Counted from the first letter of the stretch, positions 1 through 13,330 are shown. The stretch: 32,500 bases of DNA from Neocallimastix lanati (nom. inval.) (GCA_016946835.1 JACVTC010000062.1:792501-825000), one strand, 5' to 3'. Notes: a model not told the origin generated them from the sequence alone. Program-made: numbers and translations.

Positions 1-670
1 ATTCTATATATATGTTATATACACTTTTTTTTTTTTTTTTTTTTTTTTCTTTTCATATATGTAGTTAAACTAAACTTATAAAATTGAAATCATAAATAAA
101 AAAAATTTTTTTTTTGTTATATTTTTTTTTTATTATTATTATTATTATTTTTTTATTTATTTTATTTTATTTTTTTTTTTTATTTTTTATTAAAATTAAT
201 TTACTAAGAAGGACTTTTTTTTTTTTATTTTATATACAAAAGTTTTTTTTTTTTATTTTTTTTTTATTTTTTATTTTTATTATTATTATTTTTTTTATTT
301 ATTAATAGTGGGTAGTAAGGTAGTTTTGTAAAAAAAAAAAAAAGATAAAATAAATTGAAAAAAAAAAAAAAAAATTTTATTTTAAAGTGAATTTTTTTTA
401 GAAAAGGTTAAGAAAGGTTAAAGGTAAACAAATATATATATAATTTTAATATAATGAAATAAAAAATTTAAAAAAAAAAAAAAGTTATTGTTATTGTTAT
501 GCTATAGTTTAGTTTATTTAATATTTTAATTTATTTTAATTACTATTAAAATTTTTAATTAATTAATTTATTTTTTTATTTAAAAAAAAAAAAAAAAAAA
601 TTTTTTTTTATTTTATTTCTATTTTTATTTATTTATTACTACGATATAGATTATTATTGTAGATGAAATG

Positions 671-711
<41 letters not shown>

Positions 712-1032
712 TATGTTCTTTCTCTTTATGAAAATTTAAAATTTTAAAATATAGATACAAAATATATATCTATATATAATAAAGGATTTAAGGATGATTA
801 AGGAAAAGGCTAAAAAAATAATAATAATAATAATATGATTATGATTATTAAAGAAAAAAAAAAAAAAAAAAAAAGAGAAAGAAAAAGAAAAAGAAAAAAG
901 GTGATAAATTTTTATTTTTGTTATTATTATTATTATTATTATAAAGTTTTTAATAAATTTTTTATAGATACATACAAACACATATACATATATATGTGCA
1001 AAAATTGATAAATGTCTTTTTTTTTTTTTCTA

Positions 1033-1069
<37 letters not shown>

Positions 1070-1320
1070 TTTGAATTAGATTATACTAAAATATAAATTA
1101 ATAGATTAATTAATTGATTATAAAGTAAAAAAAAAAAAAAGATAAAAAAAAAGAATTTTTTTTTAAAATGATATATAAAAGAAAAAATATAATGAGAAAA
1201 AGGAAAGAAAAGGAAAGAAAGAAAGAAAGAAAGAAAAAGGAAAAAAAAAAAATAAAAAAATAAAAATAAAAAAAAAGAATAAAAAAAAAAAAAAGATATA
1301 ATAAAAAAATTTTTTTTTTT
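1..1320. other. Low-complexity AT-rich intergenic DNA
   Basis: There is no supportable gene in this stretch. It consists of long poly(T) and poly(A) runs (for example about 37 T near 673-709), an ATT trinucleotide run near 1035-1068 and a purine-rich GAAA/GGAAA stretch near 1196-1320. Open frames here are homopolymer artefacts encoding Phe/Ile/Leu or Lys runs. The right end is the 3' flank of the minus-strand ankyrin gene that stops at 1321. Confidence 0.7.
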
Positions 1321-2888
1321 CTATTCGTGATAAAGATAATTAATTTTTTGATAGATTTTAGTTTTTTCATTGATATTAATCACTTCTCCCTGAACAATAT
1401 CATGTTTACAATTTTCATAGGCAATATTATAAATGGATTTCCCTTCATTATTTTGGTGATAAATATCGGCTCCATGATCAATTAAATAGTTTACTAACTC
1501 TAAATTATGTTTACTAATGGCATAGGCTAGAGCCGTATTGCCTTGGGTATTATCTATATTGAGATTGGCATTACTCTCTACTAAACATTTAACAATGCTC
1601 ATATCATTGAAAAGACAGGCGTACATTAAGGGAGTACTTCTCAAGGAGCCAATGAAACAATTAACATTTGCCCCATACTTTATAATGTATTTAAGACTAC
1701 TGATATTTTTATCAATAATGATACGGAAAAAGATACTATTAATTTCATTTTCGGTAAAATTTTCATTAATGGTAACATTATGTTCTACTAAATATTTGAA
1801 AATATCCATCTTTTGATAGTCATAGGCGATGATAAGGGATGGCGTACCGGAACGATCCTTCACATTAATATTAGCTCCATGTTCTACGAGCTTTTGAACG
1901 AGGAAAAGTGAACCACGTTTAATAGCATAGATGAGTGGTGAATTACCGAGATTATCCTCTTGATTAACTTCTGCTCCTACTTGAACTAAATATTTGACTA
2001 CCTTTGTATCATTTCGTTCTAAGGCATGAAAGAGAAGGGTTTTACCTTGAGCATCTGTATCATTAATATTTAAATATTTTAAAAGATATTTAAATATAGA
2101 ATCAAGACGTAGCTTATATGCCAATGTCAACGGTGTATTACCATTGATATCACGAATGCAAAAGTTTTTCAGTTGATGATTCTTTTTACCGTAACGCATA
2201 AAGAGTTTTACAATTTCATATTGATTTTGAGAAATGGCAACCATGATCGGATAATTTCCACTGGCATCTTTTTCGTTCATTGGACAACCACTCTTTAAAA
2301 AGAAATCTACCATACGAATACTATTCTTTTGAACAGCTAATGAAAGAAGTGAATTGCCATTAGCATCCCTTTCATTGACACTGGCACCATGTTCAATAAG
2401 AATTTTTACATAACTATCTTGAATATTCTCTCCCATTTCAAATTCCTTTTGAATCGAAAGCATTAGTGGTGAATAACCATTTCCATCTTTCACATTAGGG
2501 TCAGCTCCCTTTTCTAATAGATACAACAAAAGATTCAAATGACTGAAACGATCACTACGAATAAATGTAATTAATGGATAGTTACCATTTATATCCTTAA
2601 CATTAACATCAATACGAGGTTTAAATTTGCTATCTCCGTCAATTAAATATTTAATTAATGGATCACAATGCCATCTAATTGCCATATTTAATAAGAAACT
2701 AGAATTGTAGTGATTTTCTTTAATGATTTCCTGAATTAAATAAAGATAGTAGTTTTTACTTTTATGAACTTCTATGGGAGGACTAGTAATGGTAATATTT
2801 TGATTAATGGGATCAAAGGCAAGTGATGGATTATCATTTGGTTTAAAATTCATATTATTCAAATTATTCAAATAATCCATATTATTCA

Positions 2889-2919
<31 letters not shown>

Positions 2920-4488
2920 GCTGTTGTTGTTGTAGTTGAAGATGTAATTGTTATTGCTATTATTATTATTATTATTATTATTTATATCTTGATTTTGATT
3001 AATTCTATTGAAAGTAAGAAGTGGACTAGAAGTAATTAAATCAGTGTTTAATCGAGGGAAAAGTAATTTAGAATCGTCATCAATAAAATTTTGACTAGGT
3101 TCATTGATAAATGGACTTTCTCCGACAAAATCTCTATTTGATGAACGTACAATAGGACTGATATTGGTCATAAATTCTCTGCTGGCTTCTCCTCCGGTTA
3201 AAAAACTTTCATCTAAGCCACTACTTCTTTTATACGTATCATATCCCAAATAAGATTTTGAATTACTATTTGTAATAGGTATTCTTGTAGTATTGTTTGA
3301 AATAGAAAGATTTTTGATGGTATAATTTAAACCATCATCTTCCTTTCTCACAATATTATTAGTAATATCGTTTTCAATAAAATTGTCATCATCAATACCA
3401 TGACCTTCTTCTTTTCCTTCTATTATACTATTCAGATTACGTTTAATTTTACGGGTTCCTGTTTCTCTCATACTTAAATCTACATTTAAATTTTCAGGAA
3501 TGTCATTCTCCAAAATCATACTTCTTCTTAAATTGCTATTAAAACATTCAATTAATTTTTCTTCTTTTTTTTGGAATGAAAGTAATGATGATTTAATAAG
3601 TAATTTCCAAATATCTTTATTCACTTTACTGTAGGCTTTCATAATTAATTCTTCAAAATTAAATGTTTTGTAGTTAAGGGCATAACCATAATTTGAGATA
3701 GCTTGTATGGTAGGTAAATCTTCACTATCAATGGCTCCTTCTATGATCTCATTTTCCTCGATCATATCGAAAATAGGGACTTTTTGATCTCTTCCATCAT
3801 AATTTAAAAAAATTTGTAAGGCTTCCCAATTTTTATTCTCAAAAGCAGTTTCGTAAAGAGAATCTGTTATATGCAATTTTTGTTTTTCTTCACTTAATAT
3901 TTTTTCCCATTCACTTGAAGAGTAAACCCTTCTTCCTTTTCTCTTTTCTAAAACTTTTATAATAAATGAACTATCATAAATATAGTGATCCCATATAAGT
4001 TTTATATGATTATTATGGAAAGAAGTTACCATTAATTTAATAGTTTCTTCTAATATCCCATTCTTATCATAACCTCTATCTAATAAATAAGTTAATTGTT
4101 CCAATGAAAAATTTCCATTTTTATAAGCAAAAGGTAAACATTTATTTAAACTTTCCCCAAAATTAATATCAGCATTATATTCATTATATAATAAATCAGC
4201 AACTTCAAAATTACTCCTTGCCACTGCTAACCCTATAGGGGTTGAGGAATTAGAATCTATTACATAATTTACGGTATCATATTGACATTCTTTTACAATG
4301 TAATTTATAACCTCTTTAGGGTTATCTTCTTTAATTGCCAAATATAATAAATCATCATATCCATACTTTTCAATTTCTTTTAAATTTACATTATGATACA
4401 TAATAAATGACTTTAGGTCATTAATATTTCTATTTTTTAAGCGATTAATAATGTCATTTTTTAATTCATCTATTGTTGATATTGTCAT
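1321..4488 (-). CDS. Ankyrin-repeat protein, 1055 aa, with Asn-rich central linker
   Basis: This is an intact, intronless frame of 1055 residues. The N-terminal part (about 1-300) reads as degenerate ankyrin helices, including 'SSTPIGLAVARSNFEVADLL'. A hydrophilic linker (about 300-590) follows, with an Asn-rich tract at about 501-547. The C-terminal part (about 590-1045) holds roughly 12 ankyrin repeats with clear consensus, such as 'DVNVKDINGNYPLI', 'DPNVKDGNGYSPLM' and 'EVNQEDNLGNSPLI'. No signal peptide or membrane segment is visible, so a cytosolic or nuclear protein-binding scaffold is inferred; no partner can be named. The ATG at 4488 is preceded by a TA-rich leader with no longer in-frame extension seen. 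Large ankyrin families with this layout are typical of anaerobic gut fungi. A decayed relative of almost equal length lies at 8492-11705 on the same strand, which points to local duplication. The ankyrin fold is certain; the cellular role is unknown. Confidence 0.93.
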
Positions 4489-5294
4489 TTTTATATATAT
4501 ATATTATTTTTAAAGTAGTAATATATATATATATATATATAACTTTACTGTTTGGATATAAATAAAAAACCTAATAAATATGTTTATTATTTTGAAATTT
4601 ATTAATTTTGTTACAGTTAAATTGAGATATTATTATTTTTTTTTATTAACGAGAGTTTTATGGAACTTAAAAAAGGATAATAATATTTAAATATATTAAA
4701 TGACTTCTGTTTAAAAAAAAAATTAATAAATACTTGTTTACAATAAAATGTTTAAAATATCTTTTTTTTTTTTTTTTTTTTTCTTGGTTAATAAATATTC
4801 ATAGATTACTGAATATATATTTATATATATAATTTTTTTAAATATTAAGCTTTTTAAATATATGAATTGTATTATTAGTTTTTTTTTTTATTATTTTTTA
4901 TTTTTTTTTATTTTACTACTTTCTCAATAAAAAAAAATATTTTAAACCATAAATTCTATCTATGTTTTTCTTTTCACTGTCATATATTATATTATTTTAT
5001 TATTCTTTTTTTTTTGTATTGTTATCTCTCCTTTTGTTTTTTAATCCCAAAATGAAATTTCATTTTTTAAATAGATAAATAAAAAATTATAACAAAAAAA
5101 AAAAAAAAATTAAAAAATAGAATGTAAAATGTAAAAAGTTAAATTTTTAAAAAATTACAAGAATAAAAAATTAAAACAAAAAAAAAAAGATATTATATTA
5201 TAAATATAAACTTAAATAATATAATCAATATATTATTTATATAATGTTTATATTATTTAATTGTATTATGTATATTATACACAAAAATAGTAAA
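4489..5294. other. 5' flank of the ankyrin gene, AT-rich, no gene
   Basis: TA dinucleotide runs lie just upstream of the ankyrin start (4494-4541), followed by poly(T), poly(A) and mixed A/T sequence. No coding relic or RNA gene is recognisable. The promoter of the minus-strand ankyrin gene must lie here, but no specific element can be picked out from such biased sequence. Confidence 0.5.
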
Positions 5295-5600
5295 TAAAAA
5301 ATACATAATTAAATAATTAATAATAAATAGTAAATAAATAATAAATAAATAATAAATTAATTTATAATAAATAATAAATAAATAAATAATAAATAATAAA
5401 TATAAGTAATTAATAAGAAATAATACATAATAAATAATAAATAATAAATAATAAATAATAAATAAATAATAAATAAATAATAAATTAATTAATAATAAAT
5501 AATAAATAATTGAATAATAAATAATAAATAAATAAATAATAATAAATAAATAAATAATAAATAAATAAATGAATAATAAATAATAAATTTAATAATAAAA
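5295..5600. repeat. AATAAAT-type imperfect heptamer/tetramer array
   Basis: This is a degenerate array of AATAAAT and AAAT units with occasional interruptions such as TTAATTAATT. The same heptamer forms two larger arrays in the window, at 14953-15470 (complementary orientation) and 23640-23955 (same orientation). Confidence 0.8.
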
Positions 5601-5735
5601 TCATTAAAAGTATAATACATTTTTTATATTCAATTTTTTATTAAACTATAATAATATGCTAAGTTGAATTTTTTAATACTTAATTTAAAATAAAAATGGA
5701 AATATTTAATATTAAAAAATTTAAATTATATACTA

Positions 5736-5926
5736 TATAATATAATATAATATAATATAATATAATATAATATAATATAATATAATATAATATAATATAA
5801 TATAATATAATATAATATAATATAATATAATATAATATAATATAATATAATATAATATAATATAATATAATATAATATAATATAATATAATATAATATAA
5901 TATAATATAATATAATATAATATAAT
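5736..5926. repeat. (TATAA)n pentanucleotide microsatellite, about 38 uninterrupted copies
   Basis: This is a perfect period-5 array. It creates a spurious minus-strand frame of repeating Tyr-Ile-Leu that should not be annotated as a protein. It is followed by three copies of a 10 bp unit, ATTGAATATA (about 5930-5959). Confidence 0.95.
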
Positions 5927-5929
5927 ACA

Positions 5930-5959
5930 ATTGAATATAATTGAATATAATTGAATATA
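5930..5959. repeat. 10 bp tandem repeat, three copies (ATTGAATATA)
   Basis: Three consecutive identical decamers directly follow the TATAA array. They may be a point-mutated version of two pentamers that was itself amplified. Confidence 0.75.
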
Positions 5960-6284
5960 TCAAAATAAAAAAATAATACTTAAATTTTTTTTTGTGGAAA
6001 TTTTCTTTTTTTTTCTAATTAATTAAAAAAAAAGGAAAAGTTAACCGTAACAATTTTAATGTTTTGATTATTTTTTATATCATATCATGACTTCTGCTTA
6101 TATTATTATTTTTAGTATAACAAATAATATAATTAATATTTTTATAACTATTAAAATTTTTTAATTTCATAATGTATTTTAATCGATTCTAATAATTTTA
6201 TTAATGATTCTAATATTAAAAGTTAATCGTGTTTTTTCATTCTATTGATTGTTTTGGTGCTATAAATAATGATGTGATTCATTT

Positions 6285-6480
6285 AACTACAACTTGTTTT
6301 CTTTATTTATATCCTTACTATGTTCAACTAAATATTTTACCAATGCTTTATTTTCTATTACAACAAGCATAAAATAATGGTGTTCTACTATCCTTATCTT
6401 CTTTATTAATATCTTCACCAAGTTTAATTAAATATTTTCTTTATATTTATCAAATCCATGTTCAGTTAAAAAATTTTACT
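6285..6480 (-). pseudogene. Ankyrin-repeat relic (fragment A)
   Basis: Read on the minus strand, this stretch gives ankyrin-like sequence: 'LIKLGEDINKEDKDSRTP' followed by 'LFYAC', then, after a one-base frame change, 'ALVKYLVEHSKDINKEN'. These match the ankyrin consensus (xLVKYLVExGADINxxDxxGxTPLxxA). Stops and frame changes on both sides show that it is decayed. It may be the remains of a gene separate from the larger pseudogene at 8492-11705, because about 2 kb of non-coding sequence separates them. Seen: the repeat motifs. Inferred: former membership in an ankyrin gene array. Confidence 0.75.
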
Positions 6481-7116
6481 TTTATAATATTTTTACTATC
6501 TTTATTACATTCATTAAATATGTATTATTACATAAATATTTATCATTTATATTTAACAAAAAGTATTAAACAATAAATAAAATTTATACAATGAAAATAA
6601 TATTATTTTTGAAAAGTATTCTCATTCATTACTTAGTAATAATGATCTTCATTTTATAATGAAAAATTGTTCAAAGTGTTTTTATATATTATCAATTTTA
6701 ATAATAAAAAAAAATTAATAAAGGATGACAAAAACTAACATGATATTATTTTTAATAAATTATAAAAAAAAAAAAAAAAAAAACTTTATACTGTTCTGTA
6801 ATAATAATGAAATATTTTGTAATTTTTTAAAAAGGAAATATCATTTTCAAAAATAAAAAAATAATAATAAATAATAAAATAGAATAAAGAATATATATAT
6901 ATAAATGCACACACTCATATATATATATGAATATTTTTTTTTTATATATTTTATATTTTGCTAAAATAAAAAAATAGATAAAGATATACTTAATAATAGT
7001 ATAATTTAAAATATTTCAATTTCTATAGTCATTTATAATTAATATTTAATTAATAGAATTTTTTAATTTTTCATAATATATTCTAATAATTTTATTAAAT
7101 TCCTCTATCGAATTTT

Positions 7117-7159
<43 letters not shown>

Positions 7160-7164
7160 CTTAT
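6481..7164. other. Intergenic sequence between ankyrin relics
   Basis: This is A/T-rich sequence with a poly(A) run near 6763-6783, a TA run near 6891-6930 and a poly(T) run of about 35 near 7121-7155. No ankyrin motif or other coding relic could be read with confidence in any frame. Confidence 0.5.
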
Positions 7165-7425
7165 TTTCCATATTCAACTAAAAAATTTTAATTAATGTAT
7201 TTGTTGTTATAAATAATTGTGTTTCACTACTACTAAGATTAGTTACTTTTATTTCTGTACAAAGTTCAACTAAATATTTTATCATGTTTCATTTCCTCTT
7301 TTACAGGCATATTAAATGATAGTGGCTTGCCATACATATTCATACTTTATTTATATCTGTACAAAGTTCTATTAAATATTTCACCAAAGCTTCATTCCCA
7401 CTTTCACAAGATTAAAATATTCAAA
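7165..7425 (-). pseudogene. Ankyrin-repeat relic (fragment B)
   Basis: Minus-strand reading gives 'CESGNEALVKYLIELCTDIN', then a stop and frame change, then 'MIKYLVELCTEIKVTNLSS' and 'SETQLFITTN'. The alternation of a [VI]KYL[VI]E helix with a hydrophilic hairpin at about 33-residue spacing is the ankyrin pattern. Several stops and shifts make it non-functional. It probably belonged to the same former gene as fragment A (6285-6480), the intervening part having decayed beyond recognition. Confidence 0.72.
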
Positions 7426-8491
<1,066 letters not shown>

Positions 8492-11400
8492 TTATTTAAT
8501 CAAAAATAGAGTCATTTTACAAAGGCCTTTCTGAAGTGCATTAACTAATCTCTCTAAATCTAATTTATTTTCAATTAAAATAGATAACATTTGATAGTTT
8601 CCTTTTTCAATTAGATTTGTTACTAAATACATCCTACTATCAATATTTTCAATATTTGCATTTACTTTAAACAATAAAGTTACAATTTTACTTTCATTAT
8701 TTTCAACAGCAAGTGTCAATGGAGTATGACTACACTCAAAATCCCAAAAATCAACATTATAACCTCCATGAACTAAACTTGATAATAAATTATAATTTCT
8801 TTTTCCTTCTTTAATTAGAGATATAAAATCTTTATGATTTATTTTGATTTACATCTGCACCTTTTTTAATTAAATTTTGAATTGCATGAACACTTCTAAA
8901 TTTCAATGCGACTTGTATTAAAGAATTGATATCATAATCACAATCCTTTAAAATATTAATGAAGGTTGACTTTTTGTTAAATTATATCTATTATATTATT
9001 CATTTCTGAATTAGATATTTTGATAAGAGCACCATGTCTATATAAATACCTTTCGATATCCTCCTGATAATATATCAGAGCATAGTATATTAATGTATGA
9101 CCATTATTATCCGTTGTATTTATATCAAATTTATTTTCAATTAAATAATTTATAAACGAAAATTGACTCTTTTTCACAATAACACTATATATCTTCATTA
9201 TATTGAAAAAGTTAGTACTAATCAATCCATTTTCTATAAATAATCCAATAATTTGATTATTGGATTCATTAATTGTGTAATCTAGAGCAATATCTCTTGA
9301 TTCATCTTTATGATATTATTTTTAATTAAATAAATCAAAGGTGAAGTTTTTTCATGCTAAATAAGTTTTTAATTACTTTTTTTATTATTATTAGTCAGAT
9401 TAATGAAATCTGGTTTTTGATGTTCAAGATAATGAATTATATTGTTATGAAAAAATTTATAGGCATATAATAAAACAGAATCTCCGTTTTTATCTTTTTC
9501 ATATATATTTAAATGATTATTAATTAAAATATTTAATATATTAACATTATCTTTTGATATAACGAAATATACTTTTTCCATTATATTATGAATACTACGA
9601 ATATCTGCTCCAATTTCAAATAAATATTGTAGAATAGCTTCATTTTCATATAAAATTACAACATCTAAGAACGAATCATCATTTTCAAAGGTTATATTAA
9701 TATTTAATCCTCTTTCAATTAATACTTTTAATAGGTCTAATGTATTATTTACAAATCTTTTGTCCATTACTTATGTTGTAAGTATAGGCCCCATTAGAGG
9801 GCAAAGGTTTTATCATCTATTTATTGTTTGAATTAATGGCTTTATCTAAAAATGTATCATTATTATGATCTTTTTCATTGATATCTAAGTCATTATCAAT
9901 AAGGATTTTTAATATTTCTAATATATCCGATGAGCTATTTATTGTAAACGTATCTAAATAAATTTCAAAAAGTGCTTTTTTACCATAATACATTATAAAA
10001 TATTGAAGGATAAAATCAGATATATTCTTATTTCCACAAAGTAACGCTCTTCTTATCAAGTGAATACCATTGAGTTCTTTAAAATTAATATTAACATGAC
10101 ATTCATTAATAAGATATTGAAGGATATCGAATGCATCATAATTAACTGCATATAATAATAATTTTTGATTATTACTTTCAATTCCATAATTAGGATTTAC
10201 ACGATATTCAATTAATGATTTAACAATAGATAAAGATTTCATTTGAACTGCATATACCAATGGAGGTTTTTCAATACATCCAATAGAGTTGACATCAACG
10301 GCTCCCTTTTTATAAAAAAAAAATATTAATTAAGTCGAGTTTTTCTTTCTCTGAAAAGTTTTCACTTTCAATTAGGGAAATTAGAGGGGTACGACCAGAG
10401 TCATTTGAATTATTTAGGTCTATATTATTACTGTTTTCTAATAAAACTTTTAGAATATCGTTTAAACCTTTAATAATTGAAATTTGCAAAAGGCAATTGT
10501 TAAATTGACCTTTAAATTTTATATTTGGCCCAATATCAATCAACCTCTTTGTATTGTCTATATCATTATTACATACTGTATAATATATAATGCTATTACC
10601 ACTGGAATCCTTTTTGATTAACGTGAACATTATTTATTTCTTCTAGTAAGAAATTAAAGGATAACTTATATGAAAGTAATAAAGGAGTATTACTGTTGGA
10701 ATTGCAAATAGTTATATCAATATTATTCTCATTTCCATATCTAACTATCAATTTTACATTTTCAAAGTCTTTTTTTTTTTTAATGGTTGTTATAAGAAGA
10801 TTATCACCATTATTATCTTAGCATTTAATGTCTATCTCTCCTCTTCTTAATAAATAACTGAATATAGAAAGATTATCTTTTAAAGTCAAAGATAATAATG
10901 AATTCCCATTCTTGTCTTTTGTATCTACATTGGCTCCTTGCTTTAATAGATATTCATATAGTTCCTTAGATTCTAAATAAAGAGTCTTGATTATTGGATA
11001 TTTTCCTTTTGTATCCTCAATATTAACATCTATATTAGATTTAAGTTCTTCGCTTCCAAATATATTTTTCATAATAATAATATCTTTATTTTCTATAACC
11101 TTATTTAAAATCAAATTTAAGTATTGACGATCGTATTCTTTTGATGTTACCTGTCCATTACTTATTATTTTTTTGGAAAAATCATTAAGTAAAGCTTTAA
11201 TAAGTATTTCTACAATCTATTTATTGTTATTTTTAGAAGCTTCTTTTAAATATTTTAAATAATCTGAATTTAAATTGAAGATCTTATATCTTAATATATT
11301 TTGAACAAAATGATAATAATTCATTTTAACTGCTTTAAATAATAAGTCGTATTTTTTTAATTCTATCAATAATAATATTAAATTCAGCACCATCATGAGG

Positions 11401-11705
11401 AAATAATGACTTTAAAGCATAATTATTACCAATAGCATAAGCTTTATTATACATATCTTCATTTATAACTACCTTATTTTTTTCTTTTAAAATGAGTTCA
11501 TCAATATTATTTTTTATATTTAATAATTGTTCCTTTTTAAATTTTTTATTTTGACAATCTTTATAATCATGTAATAGACGAATAATAAATTCATTATCAA
11601 AAACTAATTGTTTAAATGTTATATCTATAAAAGAATTATTAAATTATTATTTCTAATAATGACACTTAATTTATCTCTTTCTTTCTTCAAATCTATTTTG
11701 TTCAT
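8492..11705 (-). pseudogene. Near full-length ankyrin-repeat pseudogene with multiple frameshifts and stops
   Basis: The likely ancestral start is the ATG at 11705-11703 (MNKIDLKKERDKL) and the likely ancestral stop is TAA at 8492-8494. Together these span about 3.2 kb, close to the 3168 bp of the intact ankyrin gene at 1321-4488. Recognisable pieces in order are an N-terminal segment, an 'NEFIIRLLHDYKD' segment matching the paralogue's 'SSFIIKVLEKRK' region, then ankyrin repeats such as 'DTKDKNGNSLLSLTLKDN', 'DINTTDNNGHTLIYYAL' and 'NIYEKDKNGDSVLLYAYK'. In-frame stops are visible at 11217-11219 and 10818-10820. Frame changes occur near 11640, 11370, 10630, 10300, 9800, 9300, 8960 and 8730. 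The N-terminal ankyrin part after residue ~21 appears deleted. No Asn-rich linker is seen. Translated fragments of 75-147 aa remain. It is not expected to make a functional protein, but some fragments could still be transcribed. Confidence 0.9.
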
Positions 11706-11970
11706 TTTTTTTTAAACAAAAAAAAAAAAAAAAAAAAAAAAGATCAATACTATAATTATTTATACATAATTTATTTTCAAAGATGGAAAAACATCGTATT
11801 TATATATTAAATTTTTTTAATATATAAATTTCTTTTGGATTAAATTATTTAATATTATTTATTATATATATATATATAAAATATTTCCAATGATCATAAT
11901 TTCATATTATAAAATATATATATAAATTAGATATAAAATCTATTTTATTTTATTTATTTATGTATTATTA

Positions 11971-12002
<32 letters not shown>

Positions 12003-13036
12003 CAAATGTCACATTAAGTGATATAAAAAAATATAATATAAATATATATCTTTTTATTTTATAATATATATAAAATAATACTATTAATAATAGATAAAAG
12101 TTAAATGTATTACAATACTATGGTTTTACTTTTAATGTATTAAATTATTATGTTCATATTTTGAATTTGTGTATAAAACATTATATGTTATATCTATGTC
12201 AATCAGAAACATCTTTTAAATTCAGTCTAATAAAAAAAATTTTAATAAAAAAATACTAAATAATATTTAATTTAAAAAAATTAAATATATTATCTATTTT
12301 ACATAATATTTTTAAAAACTTTATAATATTTGGACGTTAGATTATAGTTTGGAATAAATGTTAAAATAAAAATTTTTATTTCAATATAGCTTATATATAT
12401 ACATTAAAATTATAACAGTTTATTATTTAATAATACCAAATAACTAAATAATATTTGATAATTAATTTAAAAAATAAATTAAATCTATATTTTATAATAT
12501 TTTTTTTTTAAAAAAATTAATTTATATAATATTTGGTCCATTCCAATGATTATATTTTTTTATGATTAAAGCTAAGAATAAACTTATATAAATTTATTAA
12601 TTATATTATTATTATTCAATATTATAAAAAACCAATTTTAAAAAATTTTAAATAAAATATCTTTATCAATCGTATTAAGAATAACTTTTAAAATCCTATT
12701 TTCCATTTTAAATTAAACATTATTAATATAAATTTTTTCAGGAACATTTAATGAACTTGAAATTTACTATAATTATATCTTTTATTATGTTAATATTATA
12801 TATTTTATTCATTTTTTCAATTTTTTTTTTAGGGATTGCTTTTATTTTCCTTAGAATTTTCATTAATATTTTATCAAAATTTACTTCGATTTTAGATGTT
12901 CATTCTGTTACTCCATTCTTTTAAAAAGAAAAAAAAACTTTATTGGAATTATCAGCAACTTTTTTTTTATCTCAAGCGAAAGAGAAATCGAGATTAAAAT
13001 AATGAATATTTTATTTTATTTCTTTTTTTTTTTTTT
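11706..13036. other. AT-rich intergenic region upstream of the ankyrin pseudogene
   Basis: The stretch holds poly(A) (11716-11741), poly(T) (about 11970-11996) and many TA tracts. Around 12830-13000 the sequence is slightly less biased. A plus-strand frame there contains 'TLLELSATFFLSQAKEKSRL' and another contains 'KFTSILDVHSVTPFF'. These may be upstream pieces of the coding-like relic at 13037-13330, but no family is recognised. Confidence 0.4.
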
Positions 13037-13153
13037 TCATTAATTAAAATCATTCAAAATTTCCCTAATAAAAATCTAACTAGAAATTTTTTAAATGTTT
13101 ATAATGCATTTAATAATGGAAAAAATTTTGTATATAATATAGAAAATGTAGAA

Positions 13154-13210
<57 letters not shown>

Positions 13211-13330
13211 AGACACACATAATGAGTATCCATCTCCCATTATGATCATAACAGATAAAACTGTTAAGCGTGATATACTGGCGTACTTGTACAGCATCGC
13301 CCCTCCACTGTAGAAATTTGTAGAAAATAA
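13037..13330 (+). pseudogene. Unidentified coding-like relic, interrupted by a short insertion
   Basis: From 13037 the plus strand has an open run including 'NFPNKNLTRNFLNVYNAF' and 'NNGKNFVYNIENVE'. Its residue composition is less biased than the surrounding low-complexity DNA. At 13147-13160 the frame meets a 148 bp insertion. On the far side the duplicated 14 bases at 13309-13322 bring the frame back to a short end, RK and a stop at 13328-13330. No start codon is found, since a poly(T) run precedes it. No domain is recognised. It could be the 3' end of a dead gene or simply chance open sequence. Confidence 0.4.
13161..13308. mobile_element. 148 bp insertion with 46 A and a GC-richer segment, flanked by a 14 bp duplication
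   Basis: The direct repeat TGTAGAAATTTGTA occurs at 13147-13160 and 13309-13322, exactly bounding the insert. On the plus strand the insert is about 46 A followed by about 100 bp that is clearly GC-richer than anything nearby (for example CAGCATCGCCCCTCC). The unique part is open on the plus strand and includes 'NEYPSPIMIITDKTVKRD' and 'ILAYLYSIAPPL', so it may be a captured coding fragment; no family is assigned. The homopolymer lies at the 5' side on the plus strand (equivalently poly(T) at the 3' side on the minus strand). That is not the usual polarity of a poly(A)-tailed retro-insertion, so the mechanism is uncertain. Confidence 0.75.

Noticed and set aside
114-1370. Phe/Ile/Lys-rich small open frames in the left flank
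   Set aside because: They come from poly(T), poly(A) and ATT runs; no domain or codon pattern supports them.
1538-1816. 92 aa plus-strand frame opposite the ankyrin gene
   Set aside because: It is antisense to conserved ankyrin repeats, with no independent signal.
5733-5963. 76 aa minus-strand frame of repeating YYIIL
   Set aside because: It is entirely a translation of the TATAA pentanucleotide array and has no coding character.
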